A DNA stretch of 64,000 bases from Campylobacterales bacterium (lineage in GTDB: Bacteria > Campylobacterota > Campylobacteria > Campylobacterales > QNZT01), in NCBI GenBank assembly GCA_024278835.1, contig JAJRSK010000033.1:1-64000 (forward strand), read 5' to 3'. Under the pieces are notes generated by a model. It had not been told where the DNA came from. It saw only the letters and a program-made list of their open reading frames with translations, and did not search any database. Shown one piece after another: positions 56,330-64,000 of this stretch (positions are counted from its first letter, which is position 1; every line of letters starts with the position of its first letter). Made by a program: the position numbers and the translations under genes.

Positions 56330-58219
56330 TTTCTAAGCTACCTACTCGGCAGTTTACATGTGTGCCTTGTGGCTTGTAAGCTTTTGTATTTTCTAAGCTA
56401 CCTACTCGGCAGTTTACGGCTTTTTTAAGTTTCGCGGGGGGTAGTATATTTTCTAAGCTACCTACTCGGCAGTTTACTACGCGTACACCCCTTGTAGCTG
56501 TAGCCCCTATTTCTAAGCTACCTACTCGGCAGTTTACTTTTATGACCTTGTAAAGGGGTCAAAATGATCTTTCTAAGCTACCTACTCGGCAGTTTACGTT
56601 GACCCCCCTAACGTTTTTAATTATTAGTTTTTCTAAGCTACCTACTCGGCAGTTTACTGGTAATGCGTGTGTATAGTGTTGATGATGATTTTCTAAGCTA
56701 CCTACTCGGCAGTTTACATAGTTACTCTTTTATCATAGAAGGTCTCTCATTTCTAAGCTACCTACTCGGCAGTTTACTCTCAGGTGGAGACAAGGGGAAA
56801 AAGTATAGCGTTTCTAAGCTACCTACTCGGCAGTTTACTATACGAGGTTAGTCGGTGGGCGGGTACCTATTTTCTAAGCTACCTACTCGGCAGTTTACAA
56901 TATATTAATAGGGGATGGGATTTCAAAGACTTTCTAAGCTACCTACTCGGCAGTTTACCTACTGCTACTGTTGGAGTTGTCTCTACTGTTTTTCTAAGCT
57001 ACCTACTCGGCAGTTTACTTTACAGCGGTCACGGCTATCGCTCCAGACAATTTCTAAGCTACCTACTCGGCAGTTTACGCGTCAATGATAGCCCGTGCTT
57101 TGTCATCTTTTTTCTAAGCTACCTACTCGGCAGTTTACAGTATCTTCAAAAAATCCAGACATTGAAGCGTTTTCTAAGCTACCTACTCGGCAGTTTACTG
57201 ATAGGCGTGTATTCTACGTGCTTTGTTGCTTTCTAAGCTACCTACTCGGCAGTTTACAAAATGTGTGAAGTATGTGGAGAAGAAATAGCTTTCTAAGCTA
57301 CCTACTCGGCAGTTTACAGTAAACAATACACAGCAGATAACACAAATCAATTTCTAAGCTACCTACTCGGCAGTTTACATCTTCACCTCTATCTTTTTAT
57401 ATATTATATGTTTCTAAGCTACCTACTCGGCAGTTTACTTTTTCTTCCATATCCTTGATAAGTTTTTCCATTTCTAAGCTACCTACTCGGCAGTTTACTT
57501 TGCAAAAGGGTACAAAAATCTTTTAGTAGATTTCTAAGCTACCTACTCGGCAGTTTACAAAAAATCAAAATAGGCATCCCTTTTAAAAAGTTTTCTAAGC
57601 TACCTACTCGGCAGTTTACTAAAGGATTTTGGTTTTAGTCTAAAGTGTGATTTTCTAAGCTACCTACTCGGCAGTTTACCAGCTACTTCGAAATAAAAGC
57701 AAGTGAGATAATTTCTAAGCTACCTACTCGGCAGTTTACTAGCCATAGGCGATAGAGTTATTAAAGTACAATTTCTAAGCTACCTACTCGGCAGTTTACT
57801 AAACAATAGAAAGCTAGCAAGGCTCGTGCAGTTTCTAAGCTACCTACTCGGCAGTTTACTTTTGGTTTTTTCTTTTCTTTTTTGTTCACTATTTCTAAGC
57901 TACCTACTCGGCAGTTTACACGTGGGAAAAGATATGCGTATTTGAGGGAGATTTCTAAGCTACCTACTCGGCAGTTTACAGTCATAGAGGGGATATAATG
58001 CCTAAAGTATGTTTCTAAGCTACCTACTCGGCAGTTTACAGCATTGCTTCATTTGTAGGCTCAATTCCGTATTTCTAAGCTACCTACTCGGCAGTTTACT
58101 TCGCTTGAATTTCTTTTTTACTCTTTATTTTTTTCTAAGCTACCTACTCGGCAGTTTACCTGGTGCTTTGAGGCTTATAAAAGACTTGGATTTTCTAAGC
58201 TACCTACTCGGCAGTTTAC
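56330..58219 (-). CRISPR. Type I-F CRISPR array: 32 repeats of 28 bp, 31 spacers (31-33 nt); transcribed-strand repeat GTAAACTGCCGAGTAGGTAGCTTAGAAA
   Basis: Repeat TTTCTAAGCTACCTACTCGGCAGTTTAC at 56330, 56390 ... 58192, read as identical throughout; I-F-type stem CTGCC-GAGTA-GGTAG; cas genes on the same (minus) strand. Confidence 0.99.
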
Positions 58220-58363
58220 AGCAAAATTACACCCTAAAATGAAGCTATAACAGCATCTAATAGGACTTTTACCAATTATACCATTATTTTTTATCAAAAA
58301 AAAGAGACCTATTTTATGGGCTTTTAAGAGGTGTGTTAAAAATAATGGTGTTTTTTATATAAA
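58220..58363 (-). promoter_or_regulatory. Putative CRISPR leader (A/T-rich)
   Basis: AT-rich segment between the leader-proximal repeat and the first upstream gene. Confidence 0.6.
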
Positions 58364-58798
58364 TCAGATTCTATCTTGCATCTTTTTGTATATCTCTTTT
58401 AAATTTTCATAAACTTCTATAGCAAGTACGATAGATTCTATCATCTCATCTTCATTGTCTGGGTATTCATGTGTGAGTGTATTTCTTAGTTTTCTATAAT
58501 CTATCCATGTATCACTACTATCTAACAACTCTAATTTTTCTAGCTTATGTAACACATCTATCAAAGACATGCTACTTTTATACTCTTGTAACTCTTTTAG
58601 TACGAAGGGGAAGAACTTCTCTCCCATCTTATCTTGAATCTTGGTAAATCGATAGATAAAAAAATCAATAGTTTTAATCTTTTCAATCTCTTGAAAATCA
58701 CTTTCATGCAAAGGAAGATAACTTTTAAGCTCTGGCAAAATCGCATCAATCCTATCAAAATGTACATCAAGCTCTTTTCTAACTTGTTCAAGTGTCAT
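58364..58798 (-). CDS. HEPN domain protein (HepT-like toxin)
   Basis: 144 aa with WIDYRKLRNTLTHEYPDNEDEMIE (RxxxxH HEPN motif), overlapping the MNT gene. Confidence 0.85.
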   Translation of the reverse strand: MTLEQVRKELDVHFDRIDAILPELKSYLPLHESDFQEIEKIKTIDFFIYRFTKIQDKMGEKFFPFVLKELQEYKSSMSLIDVLHKLEKLELLDSSDTWIDYRKLRNTLTHEYPDNEDEMIESIVLAIEVYENLKEIYKKMQDRI

Positions 58799-59091
58799 AG
58801 TACAATACCCTCTTTTTTAGCAATTTCAAATATCTCTTTACTCTTTGTGCCATTATCCACAAGCAAATCAACCTTTTGCTCACCAAAAAGCTTCTCAAAC
58901 TCTCTTAAAAAAACTATCTTAGCGTTTAAAATCCCCTCTTTTTTATCTGTTTGGATATAAATGTCTATATCTCCACCCTTTTGAGTAACATCAGCACGAG
59001 AACCAAATATCATCACCTTAGAACTATTAAAAAGTTCCTTTGCAAGGTGCTTTATAGTCTGCTGTTGTTGCTCTTTTAATCGTATCATCAT
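58795..59091 (-). CDS. MNT-type nucleotidyltransferase (MntA-like antitoxin)
   Basis: KVMIFGSRADVTQKGGDIDIYIQTD (GSx10DxD minimal NTase). Confidence 0.88.
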   Translation of the reverse strand: MMIRLKEQQQQTIKHLAKELFNSSKVMIFGSRADVTQKGGDIDIYIQTDKKEGILNAKIVFLREFEKLFGEQKVDLLVDNGTKSKEIFEIAKKEGIVL

Positions 59092-59125
59092 AAGCCCATT
59101 ATACTCAACTTCAACTTATCTAGGT

Positions 59126-59701
59126 TTAAAACCATGGAACGGTTGCAGTTTTGCTAAGACCGTATGTTGAAAATTTACCATCTTTAAACTCGCTTTTTAT
59201 AGTTTTCTCTATAAAAATTTTCATCTGATTACCTGTTGACATACTCTCCATCATGATAAAAGGTAGTTTTGTTTCAGCTTCTTTAAAATTTTCATAATTT
59301 TTTAAAGCTTCTTCAAAACTGATACCTTTTCTTTTTGCTTGTCGTCGTGCTAGCCTTTCTACATTTGTTTTAAATTGTTTTCTGCTAAAAGTTACATACT
59401 CTGATATATCACACGGAACATTTTGTATCTCTGAAATTATCAAATAATCTACTATTTTACCTAACCAATGGCTTAATTTTAAATCTTCTAAATCCTCCTT
59501 TGTAAAACCAAAGAGCCTAAGTGTATCTCCCAAAAATCTATCACTAGAATATTTTGGGAATGATACTCCTATAGAGACTAAATTGTCCTCATTTTTGACT
59601 TCAACCAAAGCCAAATGAATTTGTTTATAAAGTTTTTTCCAGAGAAAACCTAGTGCTATCTCACTATCTGGCATGAGTTTTATCTCTATATAATATTTCA
59701 T
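59126..59701 (-). CDS. cas6f: CRISPR endoribonuclease Cas6f/Csy4
   Basis: MKYYIEIKLMPDSEIALGFLWKKLYKQIHLALV, VSFPKYSSDRFLGDTLRLFG; position last in csy operon. Confidence 0.93.
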   Translation of the reverse strand: MKYYIEIKLMPDSEIALGFLWKKLYKQIHLALVEVKNEDNLVSIGVSFPKYSSDRFLGDTLRLFGFTKEDLEDLKLSHWLGKIVDYLIISEIQNVPCDISEYVTFSRKQFKTNVERLARRQAKRKGISFEEALKNYENFKEAETKLPFIMMESMSTGNQMKIFIEKTIKSEFKDGKFSTYGLSKTATVPWF

Positions 59702-59707
59702 AATCTA

Positions 59708-60736
59708 CTACTTATCACTCTCACCAAATACACCACCACGAACAAGCACAGCCATCACATAATGTTCATCTTCAACACAATCTAGTTGTTCTCCTTTTGC
59801 AAACTTATCAAAAAAAGTATAAAAATCTTTTTTATCTTTAGGAGTTCTGTAAGCTTTACCCATGTTAGTAACAGCACCGTAAGGCTCTATTGCTATAGCA
59901 CCTACACCTGATGGTGAATCAAACTCAGGATACCATGTATCTATACTTCTTAAAGCATTGCCTATCTTTTGTGAGTGCATTGCAGCAATATTGTTTACAT
60001 GGTACAAAATCTTACTTTTTTTACTCTGTCCCTTATCTAACACAAGCTCTTCGCTAGGATAAACTTCTTGTGCTTTTCCAACTTTTGCAAAACAAGTGAT
60101 TTCCAACATCAAAAAATCATCTTCACTAGCCAGAGCATCTGCGATTTTTTCTCCCAAATCTATAACATTTTTATCATCACTTTTCATAGATCTTATATTG
60201 AAACTTTTTGAATCAAAAACAAAAATTTTATCTGACAATAAATCTTTAACACGCACTTCAATCGACTCAGCACCTACTCTATTTCGCCATAAAAATCGTG
60301 CATTTGCAATATTTAAAGCATATCTTAAACCCAATTCTTTAAACTGCTCTTTTTCTATATATCCACTAACCGCTTCTTGATAAGTTTCTAAAAACGCCGC
60401 ACTGTTACAAGCTGAAGGTTTTTTAATACCACCCAATACTTTTAGTGTAAACTGCAATACTAAAGTATCATGTTCAGGTGACAAAGCACAACTATCTACT
60501 GTCTGAGGGTTTGCTTTTTCTACTTCTGCGTTAAGTTTTACAGGGTCATTTTTGATAGCTGGTTTTAAGCGATTTGATATTGTTCCCCTTACTGATTTTT
60601 CTACCAACTTTAAAGCTATTTTACTATCTTTTTTGTTATCCCATGTAGTTCCATACATATATCCATCAGAAGGTACTAATTTTTTTTCAAATGCTAAAAC
60701 TGATGCTACTTTATTGCTATTTTTCTCTTTTGCCAT
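59708..60736 (-). CDS. csy3: Type I-F Cas7f (Csy3)
   Basis: SVLAFEKKLVPSDGYMYGTTWDNK, LNIANARFLWRNRVGAESIEV. Confidence 0.95.
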   Translation of the reverse strand: MAKEKNSNKVASVLAFEKKLVPSDGYMYGTTWDNKKDSKIALKLVEKSVRGTISNRLKPAIKNDPVKLNAEVEKANPQTVDSCALSPEHDTLVLQFTLKVLGGIKKPSACNSAAFLETYQEAVSGYIEKEQFKELGLRYALNIANARFLWRNRVGAESIEVRVKDLLSDKIFVFDSKSFNIRSMKSDDKNVIDLGEKIADALASEDDFLMLEITCFAKVGKAQEVYPSEELVLDKGQSKKSKILYHVNNIAAMHSQKIGNALRSIDTWYPEFDSPSGVGAIAIEPYGAVTNMGKAYRTPKDKKDFYTFFDKFAKGEQLDCVEDEHYVMAVLVRGGVFGESDK

Positions 60737-60747
60737 AATATTTCCTT

Positions 60748-61635
60748 TTATCTATTTTTATTTTGTTCGCATAGGTATAATCCATGCTTTTTGTCTGCAT
60801 TATAATGCCACAGTATCTCGTCTAAAGATTCTATTTTATATGGCATGATAAATTCTCCCAAAGTTACCACACTCTCTGCGAAACGGTGTGGCACATCTGG
60901 ATCTCTTTGATTTTTTGCTTTTCCTAACCCAGAAATAGCTTGAAAACCTGTGGCTATTGGCACTATCCAACCTGCTGTTTTTCGTTTGCTTGTCCATAAC
61001 ACTTTATCTTCATCATCTTTTTCACAAGAATGGTTAATTGTCACATATTCCAAAAGAGCATCCATAGCATCCAAACCTCTATCCATAGCTTCCATCATAA
61101 GATCTCTTCGCTCCACAATGGCATAACCAGGCATAAGTTTTCGACGAACACGAGCTATGTCATCCTCTTCTTCATCTTCAACTCTTTCTATGAACGGTTT
61201 TCTCAGTTTGAAAATATCTCCACCTGCTATCTTCATTCTTGACTTTAGATGATATGCCACTCTTTCTAGTAACTTTTCTTCATCGCGTTTATGAAGTTCT
61301 GAAAATTCAATAACCAAAGAAATATCAAGATGTATTCTAGCTTCCTCTATAAAGGCAGGTCGTTTGCCATCTTTGTCTACAGGATTACTTGTGCCAATAA
61401 TAGAGTTTACATAATCTCCAACTCCTTTATGCACTTGTAAATCAGCCTTATGACTCACAACACCTATCGCATTAAACTTCAAATTTGACAAACCATCACT
61501 ATTAAGCTTCCGTTGTAGAGCATGGACAGCACCTAACCATGCAGTCATGGCAGGAAATCCTATAGTAAAAGAACTAGAAAGTGCATTTGCATTGTGTACC
61601 TCTATATGAGGTATTATCAAAATCATCTTTATCAT
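60748..61635 (-). CDS. csy2: Type I-F Cas5f (Csy2)
   Basis: IIPHIEVHNANALSSSFTIGFPAMTAWLGAVHALQRKL. Confidence 0.94.
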   Translation of the reverse strand: MIKMILIIPHIEVHNANALSSSFTIGFPAMTAWLGAVHALQRKLNSDGLSNLKFNAIGVVSHKADLQVHKGVGDYVNSIIGTSNPVDKDGKRPAFIEEARIHLDISLVIEFSELHKRDEEKLLERVAYHLKSRMKIAGGDIFKLRKPFIERVEDEEEDDIARVRRKLMPGYAIVERRDLMMEAMDRGLDAMDALLEYVTINHSCEKDDEDKVLWTSKRKTAGWIVPIATGFQAISGLGKAKNQRDPDVPHRFAESVVTLGEFIMPYKIESLDEILWHYNADKKHGLYLCEQNKNR

Positions 61636-62915
61636 CGTAGTACCTCCTTATATTTTTCAAGAAGTGCCAACAGATGCAAATATTCAGATTTTCCAAATTT
61701 AATATACTCTTTCTTCCCTATAACTTTTTTATACCCCACATCAATGATCCATCGTGCTATCTCTTTCATTATCTTATCTAGCCATTCATCATCTTTTTCT
61801 CTCTCCATCTGATAATGTTCATTATCAATCAACCATACTTTTTGATGATATTTTAGTTTGGAGTTTTTCTCATAATACTGTTCTTTAGAAACACTTCGTA
61901 TCGCCCACATTTTATCAATGATTCTATCTATGATTTCCCCATAACGATAATCTCTGCCCTCTCGGATATTAATATTGTTATAATTTGTTTTATAGATGTT
62001 ATCCAAAGCAAAAAAAGTCTCTTTAAACTCCCAAATAGATATGGAATTTTTAAAAAAGTCTATTTTGGGAAAATGAATTTCTCTTTTCTCTAAAGTAGGT
62101 GGCATAGAATAAATAAGTTGTGCTTTCCCTCCATTTCGGGAGTTTAATACAGAGATATTTTGAGGTTTAGTTCCTCCATAGCCGATGGTAGTGAGATTAA
62201 AAATCTCTCGATACCCATCCTCTGAAAATTTATTATTTTTTTTGCTATTTCGTAATGTTTTTAAATGTTCTTTCTCCTCTTCATCTTCTCCAAATCGTAT
62301 CTTATTGAGTCGTTTTCTTAGCTCAAAAAGCATCCCCGAATTTGTCAAAATAGAGAGTTGATGGTAACTATCTTCCACAGGAAAATAGACCTGCTTTATC
62401 TTTGAGCTTGTTACCATCTCATTAGAAGTTGAAATCATTGCCAAAAACTCATCTCGCAATACATCATAAGGCTTAGTACTTATTGTCAAAAGAGAGATTG
62501 CTAATGGAGTCTCTTTTTGTATGTGCTCTATCAACTGTTGACCATCAGGCATAAGTAGTGTTAAAAATTTATGCACATCTAACGCTGCAGCATTACCCAA
62601 AGCATCACTAGGAACTCTTACATTTCCAGTTCGTAAAAAGCCATCATCACTTTGCTCCACCTTCGCTATAATGGAAGTGACATAACCATTTTTATTTTTT
62701 CTAGCACTTGGATGAGAAAAAGTACAAGGATGTGTTGCTATTGAGATTTGCTTAGCTCTTTTTGAAGCATTGGGCAACCAAATTTCTCTTGAAAACTCTC
62801 TAACAGCCTTTTGATGTAACTCTAAAATCTCCTCCTCATTCATTGAAGATTTACGATTCTTTTTTATCCAAGCCTCTTTTCTTTCATCAAAAAACTTGGA
62901 TATTATCTCATTCAT
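61632..62915 (-). CDS. csy1: Type I-F Cas8f (Csy1); start placed at internal ATG (MNEIISKFFDERKEAW), track ORF begins at 62966
   Basis: ATHPCTFSHPSARKNKNGYVTSIIAKVEQSDDGFLRTGNVRVPSDALGNAAALDVHKFLTLLMPDG; SD AAGGGAGAA precedes the internal ATG. Confidence 0.92.
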   Translation of the reverse strand: MNEIISKFFDERKEAWIKKNRKSSMNEEEILELHQKAVREFSREIWLPNASKRAKQISIATHPCTFSHPSARKNKNGYVTSIIAKVEQSDDGFLRTGNVRVPSDALGNAAALDVHKFLTLLMPDGQQLIEHIQKETPLAISLLTISTKPYDVLRDEFLAMISTSNEMVTSSKIKQVYFPVEDSYHQLSILTNSGMLFELRKRLNKIRFGEDEEEKEHLKTLRNSKKNNKFSEDGYREIFNLTTIGYGGTKPQNISVLNSRNGGKAQLIYSMPPTLEKREIHFPKIDFFKNSISIWEFKETFFALDNIYKTNYNNINIREGRDYRYGEIIDRIIDKMWAIRSVSKEQYYEKNSKLKYHQKVWLIDNEHYQMEREKDDEWLDKIMKEIARWIIDVGYKKVIGKKEYIKFGKSEYLHLLALLEKYKEVLR

Positions 62916-63076
62916 ACTTATTGTTCTCCCTTTGACATATTTTGAATTATATGGTATAATAGCCATGACAGAGTTATCTCTGCAACTAAAACCATCGGAG
63001 TTCGTTTCGGACGTTAAGCTAGGGATTATCTAGGTAAAGCATTAGCAAACACCCGTAAAATTGAGTAGTTTTTGGT

Positions 63077-63490
63077 CTACTCATCTTTCTCAAAAATCGT
63101 TTTTAACTCTAATCTTTTATCCTTATAAATTCTTAGTTTTACCAGCTTGATAGTCTTGTTATCATACTTTTTATAAAATTCCAAACTTACCAAACTAGCC
63201 CCAGTTTTACTATCTTTTGTGATATTTTTCCTGACATCTAAAAAACTCTCTATAATCTCTGGTATCTCACAAATATAAAAAATATCATTAGGATGTCCTC
63301 TCCTTACATGTCTAACACTATGACTACTTATAACACCCAAATAACCACCTAAGTTTATATGTAATCTTTTTTGCACTCTTTGGATAGTTATTTCAGAGAT
63401 TAAAAAAGACAACTCTTCGTTGAACTGTCTATTTTCTATAGAGGTCTTAACAAAAAGACAAATCTCTTCTCGTTTTAACTTTGATGACAA
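63077..63490 (-). CDS. 137-aa candidate BECR-fold (PBECR-like) RNase toxin, TTG start
   Basis: GVISSHSVRHVRRGHPNDIFYICEIPEIIESF resembles the phage Barnase/EndoU/colicin/RelE-like nuclease core (His...IPEII); SD AAGGAG followed by TAAC then TTG. Confidence 0.55.
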   Translation of the reverse strand: MSSKLKREEICLFVKTSIENRQFNEELSFLISEITIQRVQKRLHINLGGYLGVISSHSVRHVRRGHPNDIFYICEIPEIIESFLDVRKNITKDSKTGASLVSLEFYKKYDNKTIKLVKLRIYKDKRLELKTIFEKDE

Positions 63491-63502
63491 GTTACTCCTT
63501 TT

Positions 63503-63578
63503 ACTTTACGCTACCTATTCGACAGTTTACCTCTAATAACCATTTAAACCTTTCTAAGATACTTATTCAGCATTAATA
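63503..63578 (-). CRISPR. Degenerate two-repeat mini-CRISPR (psi-repeat 63551-63578, 20-nt spacer 63531-63550, psi-repeat 63503-63530)
   Basis: By hand alignment 19/28 and 22/28 identities to the array repeat; same orientation; both stems still pair. Confidence 0.85.
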
Positions 63579-63590
63579 ACCATTTAAACA
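63571..63590 (-). repeat. Self-protospacer for the mini-spacer, preceded by CC PAM (63591-63592)
   Basis: TGTTTAAATGGTTATTAATG vs spacer GGTTTAAATGGTTATTAGAG (17/20). Confidence 0.75.
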
Positions 63591-63597
63591 GGATAAT

Positions 63598-63603
63598 ATT
63601 ATA
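63598..63603 (-). promoter_or_regulatory. -10 element TATAAT upstream of mini-CRISPR/toxin
   Basis: Perfect TATAAT on the minus strand, predicted start site about 63591; no convincing -35. Confidence 0.6.
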
Positions 63604-63608
63604 TAATC

Positions 63609-64000
63609 TTAAACCTTAACTATTCCAAACTGATCACTATACTCATACGAACTATCTTCATAGTAGCCAAAACTCAACTCCCCATACTTTATAGAAATAG
63701 CTCTTTTAGATTTATCGAACTTTTCTACCAAAGTATTATAGTCTCGTTTCAACCATAACCCTTTTTCCACCTCATCATCAATCTCTATCTTATTTATCTG
63801 TAAAATCTCTTCTCTTTTTATGATATTATCATATCCCTCTATTTCACAAAACGAATAGGCTTTATCATCTTCATCATAAACCAAAAAAACTTTTTGTGTT
63901 GGTTCACTCTCTCTAAAAGGGTGTAAGTATTGTGGGTGTGCTGTCAAAAACCAATTCTCATCTAAGTAGCCTTGCAAACCTGTTGCTCCCTTTTTATCAT
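63609..64000 (-). CDS. C-terminal part of a longer protein open to the right edge; probably Cas2-3 (type I-F Cas3)
   Basis: Frame is open upstream of the track TTG (…DKKGATGLQGYLDENWFLTAHPQYLHPFRESEPTQKVFLVYDEDD…); assigned mainly from conserved order cas1-cas2/3-csy1. Confidence 0.5.
   Translation of the reverse strand, partial: DKKGATGLQGYLDENWFLTAHPQYLHPFRESEPTQKVFLVYDEDDKAYSFCEIEGYDNIIKREEILQINKIEIDDEVEKGLWLKRDYNTLVEKFDKSKRAISIKYGELSFGYYEDSSYEYSDQFGIVKV

Noticed and set aside
56663-57236. Track ORFs with repeating FLSYLLGSL (56663-56851, 56784-57236, 58009-58242) and VNCRVGSLE (57761-57985)
   Set aside because: They are translations of CRISPR repeats in the array, not genes.
59126-62966. 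Type I-F3 CAST (Tn7-like CRISPR transposon)
   Set aside because: csy1 and csy2 are separate genes, and no tnsA/B/C or tniQ is visible in the window; canonical I-F1 layout fits better.
62943-63011. Possible 22-codon plus-strand peptide MTELSLQLKPSEFVSDVKLGII opposite the csy1 leader
   Set aside because: Too short, with no clear SD or family evidence; the region is better treated as a structured leader.
62966-63076. A target of the mini-spacer in the csy1 promoter region
   Set aside because: By eye, no CC followed by a GGTTTAA-like seed occurs on either strand here; a computed search would be decisive.
63503-63578. Psi-repeats as a trivial decayed remnant of an old array
   Set aside because: Not fully excluded, but both stems pair after multiple substitutions, the functional handle is intact only where needed, and a PAM-flanked match lies at the promoter; neutral decay predicts none of these.

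Overview
The window is a Campylobacterota (epsilonproteobacterial, Sulfurimonas/Sulfurovum-like) chromosomal segment. Positions 1-56140 are mostly housekeeping genes: aspS, nadK, recN, hisB/kdsC/lptC/lptA/engB, mrdA, hemH, ttcA, mtnN, fabD, slyD, tol-pal, the atp operon, parAB, birA, fmt, proB, obg, rplU, a glucosylglycerate-type cluster, pgi and dapE. Positions 56330-64000 hold a type I-F CRISPR-Cas locus: a 32-repeat array, a HEPN-MNT toxin-antitoxin pair, cas6f, csy3, csy2, csy1, and probably the C-terminus of cas2-3 at the right edge. The main finding is between csy1 and the putative cas2-3. It is a two-repeat degenerate mini-CRISPR in the 5' leader of a small TTG-start ORF that looks like a BECR-fold RNase toxin. 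Both degenerate repeats keep the 5-bp Cas6f-type stem through compensatory or wobble changes. The 20-nt mini-spacer matches (17/20) a site immediately upstream that has a CC PAM, just downstream of a perfect TATAAT. This is the layout expected for a Cascade-repressed, CreTA-like toxin. The second main finding is a highly iterated palindrome, TATCATGATA (extended consensus CTATCATGATAG), with at least 29 exact copies, comparable to cyanobacterial HIP1 or an uptake signal. Other points are in-frame nonsense codons in obg and cvfB, no rpmA between rplU and obg, and an apparent ATT start on an mltD-like gene.
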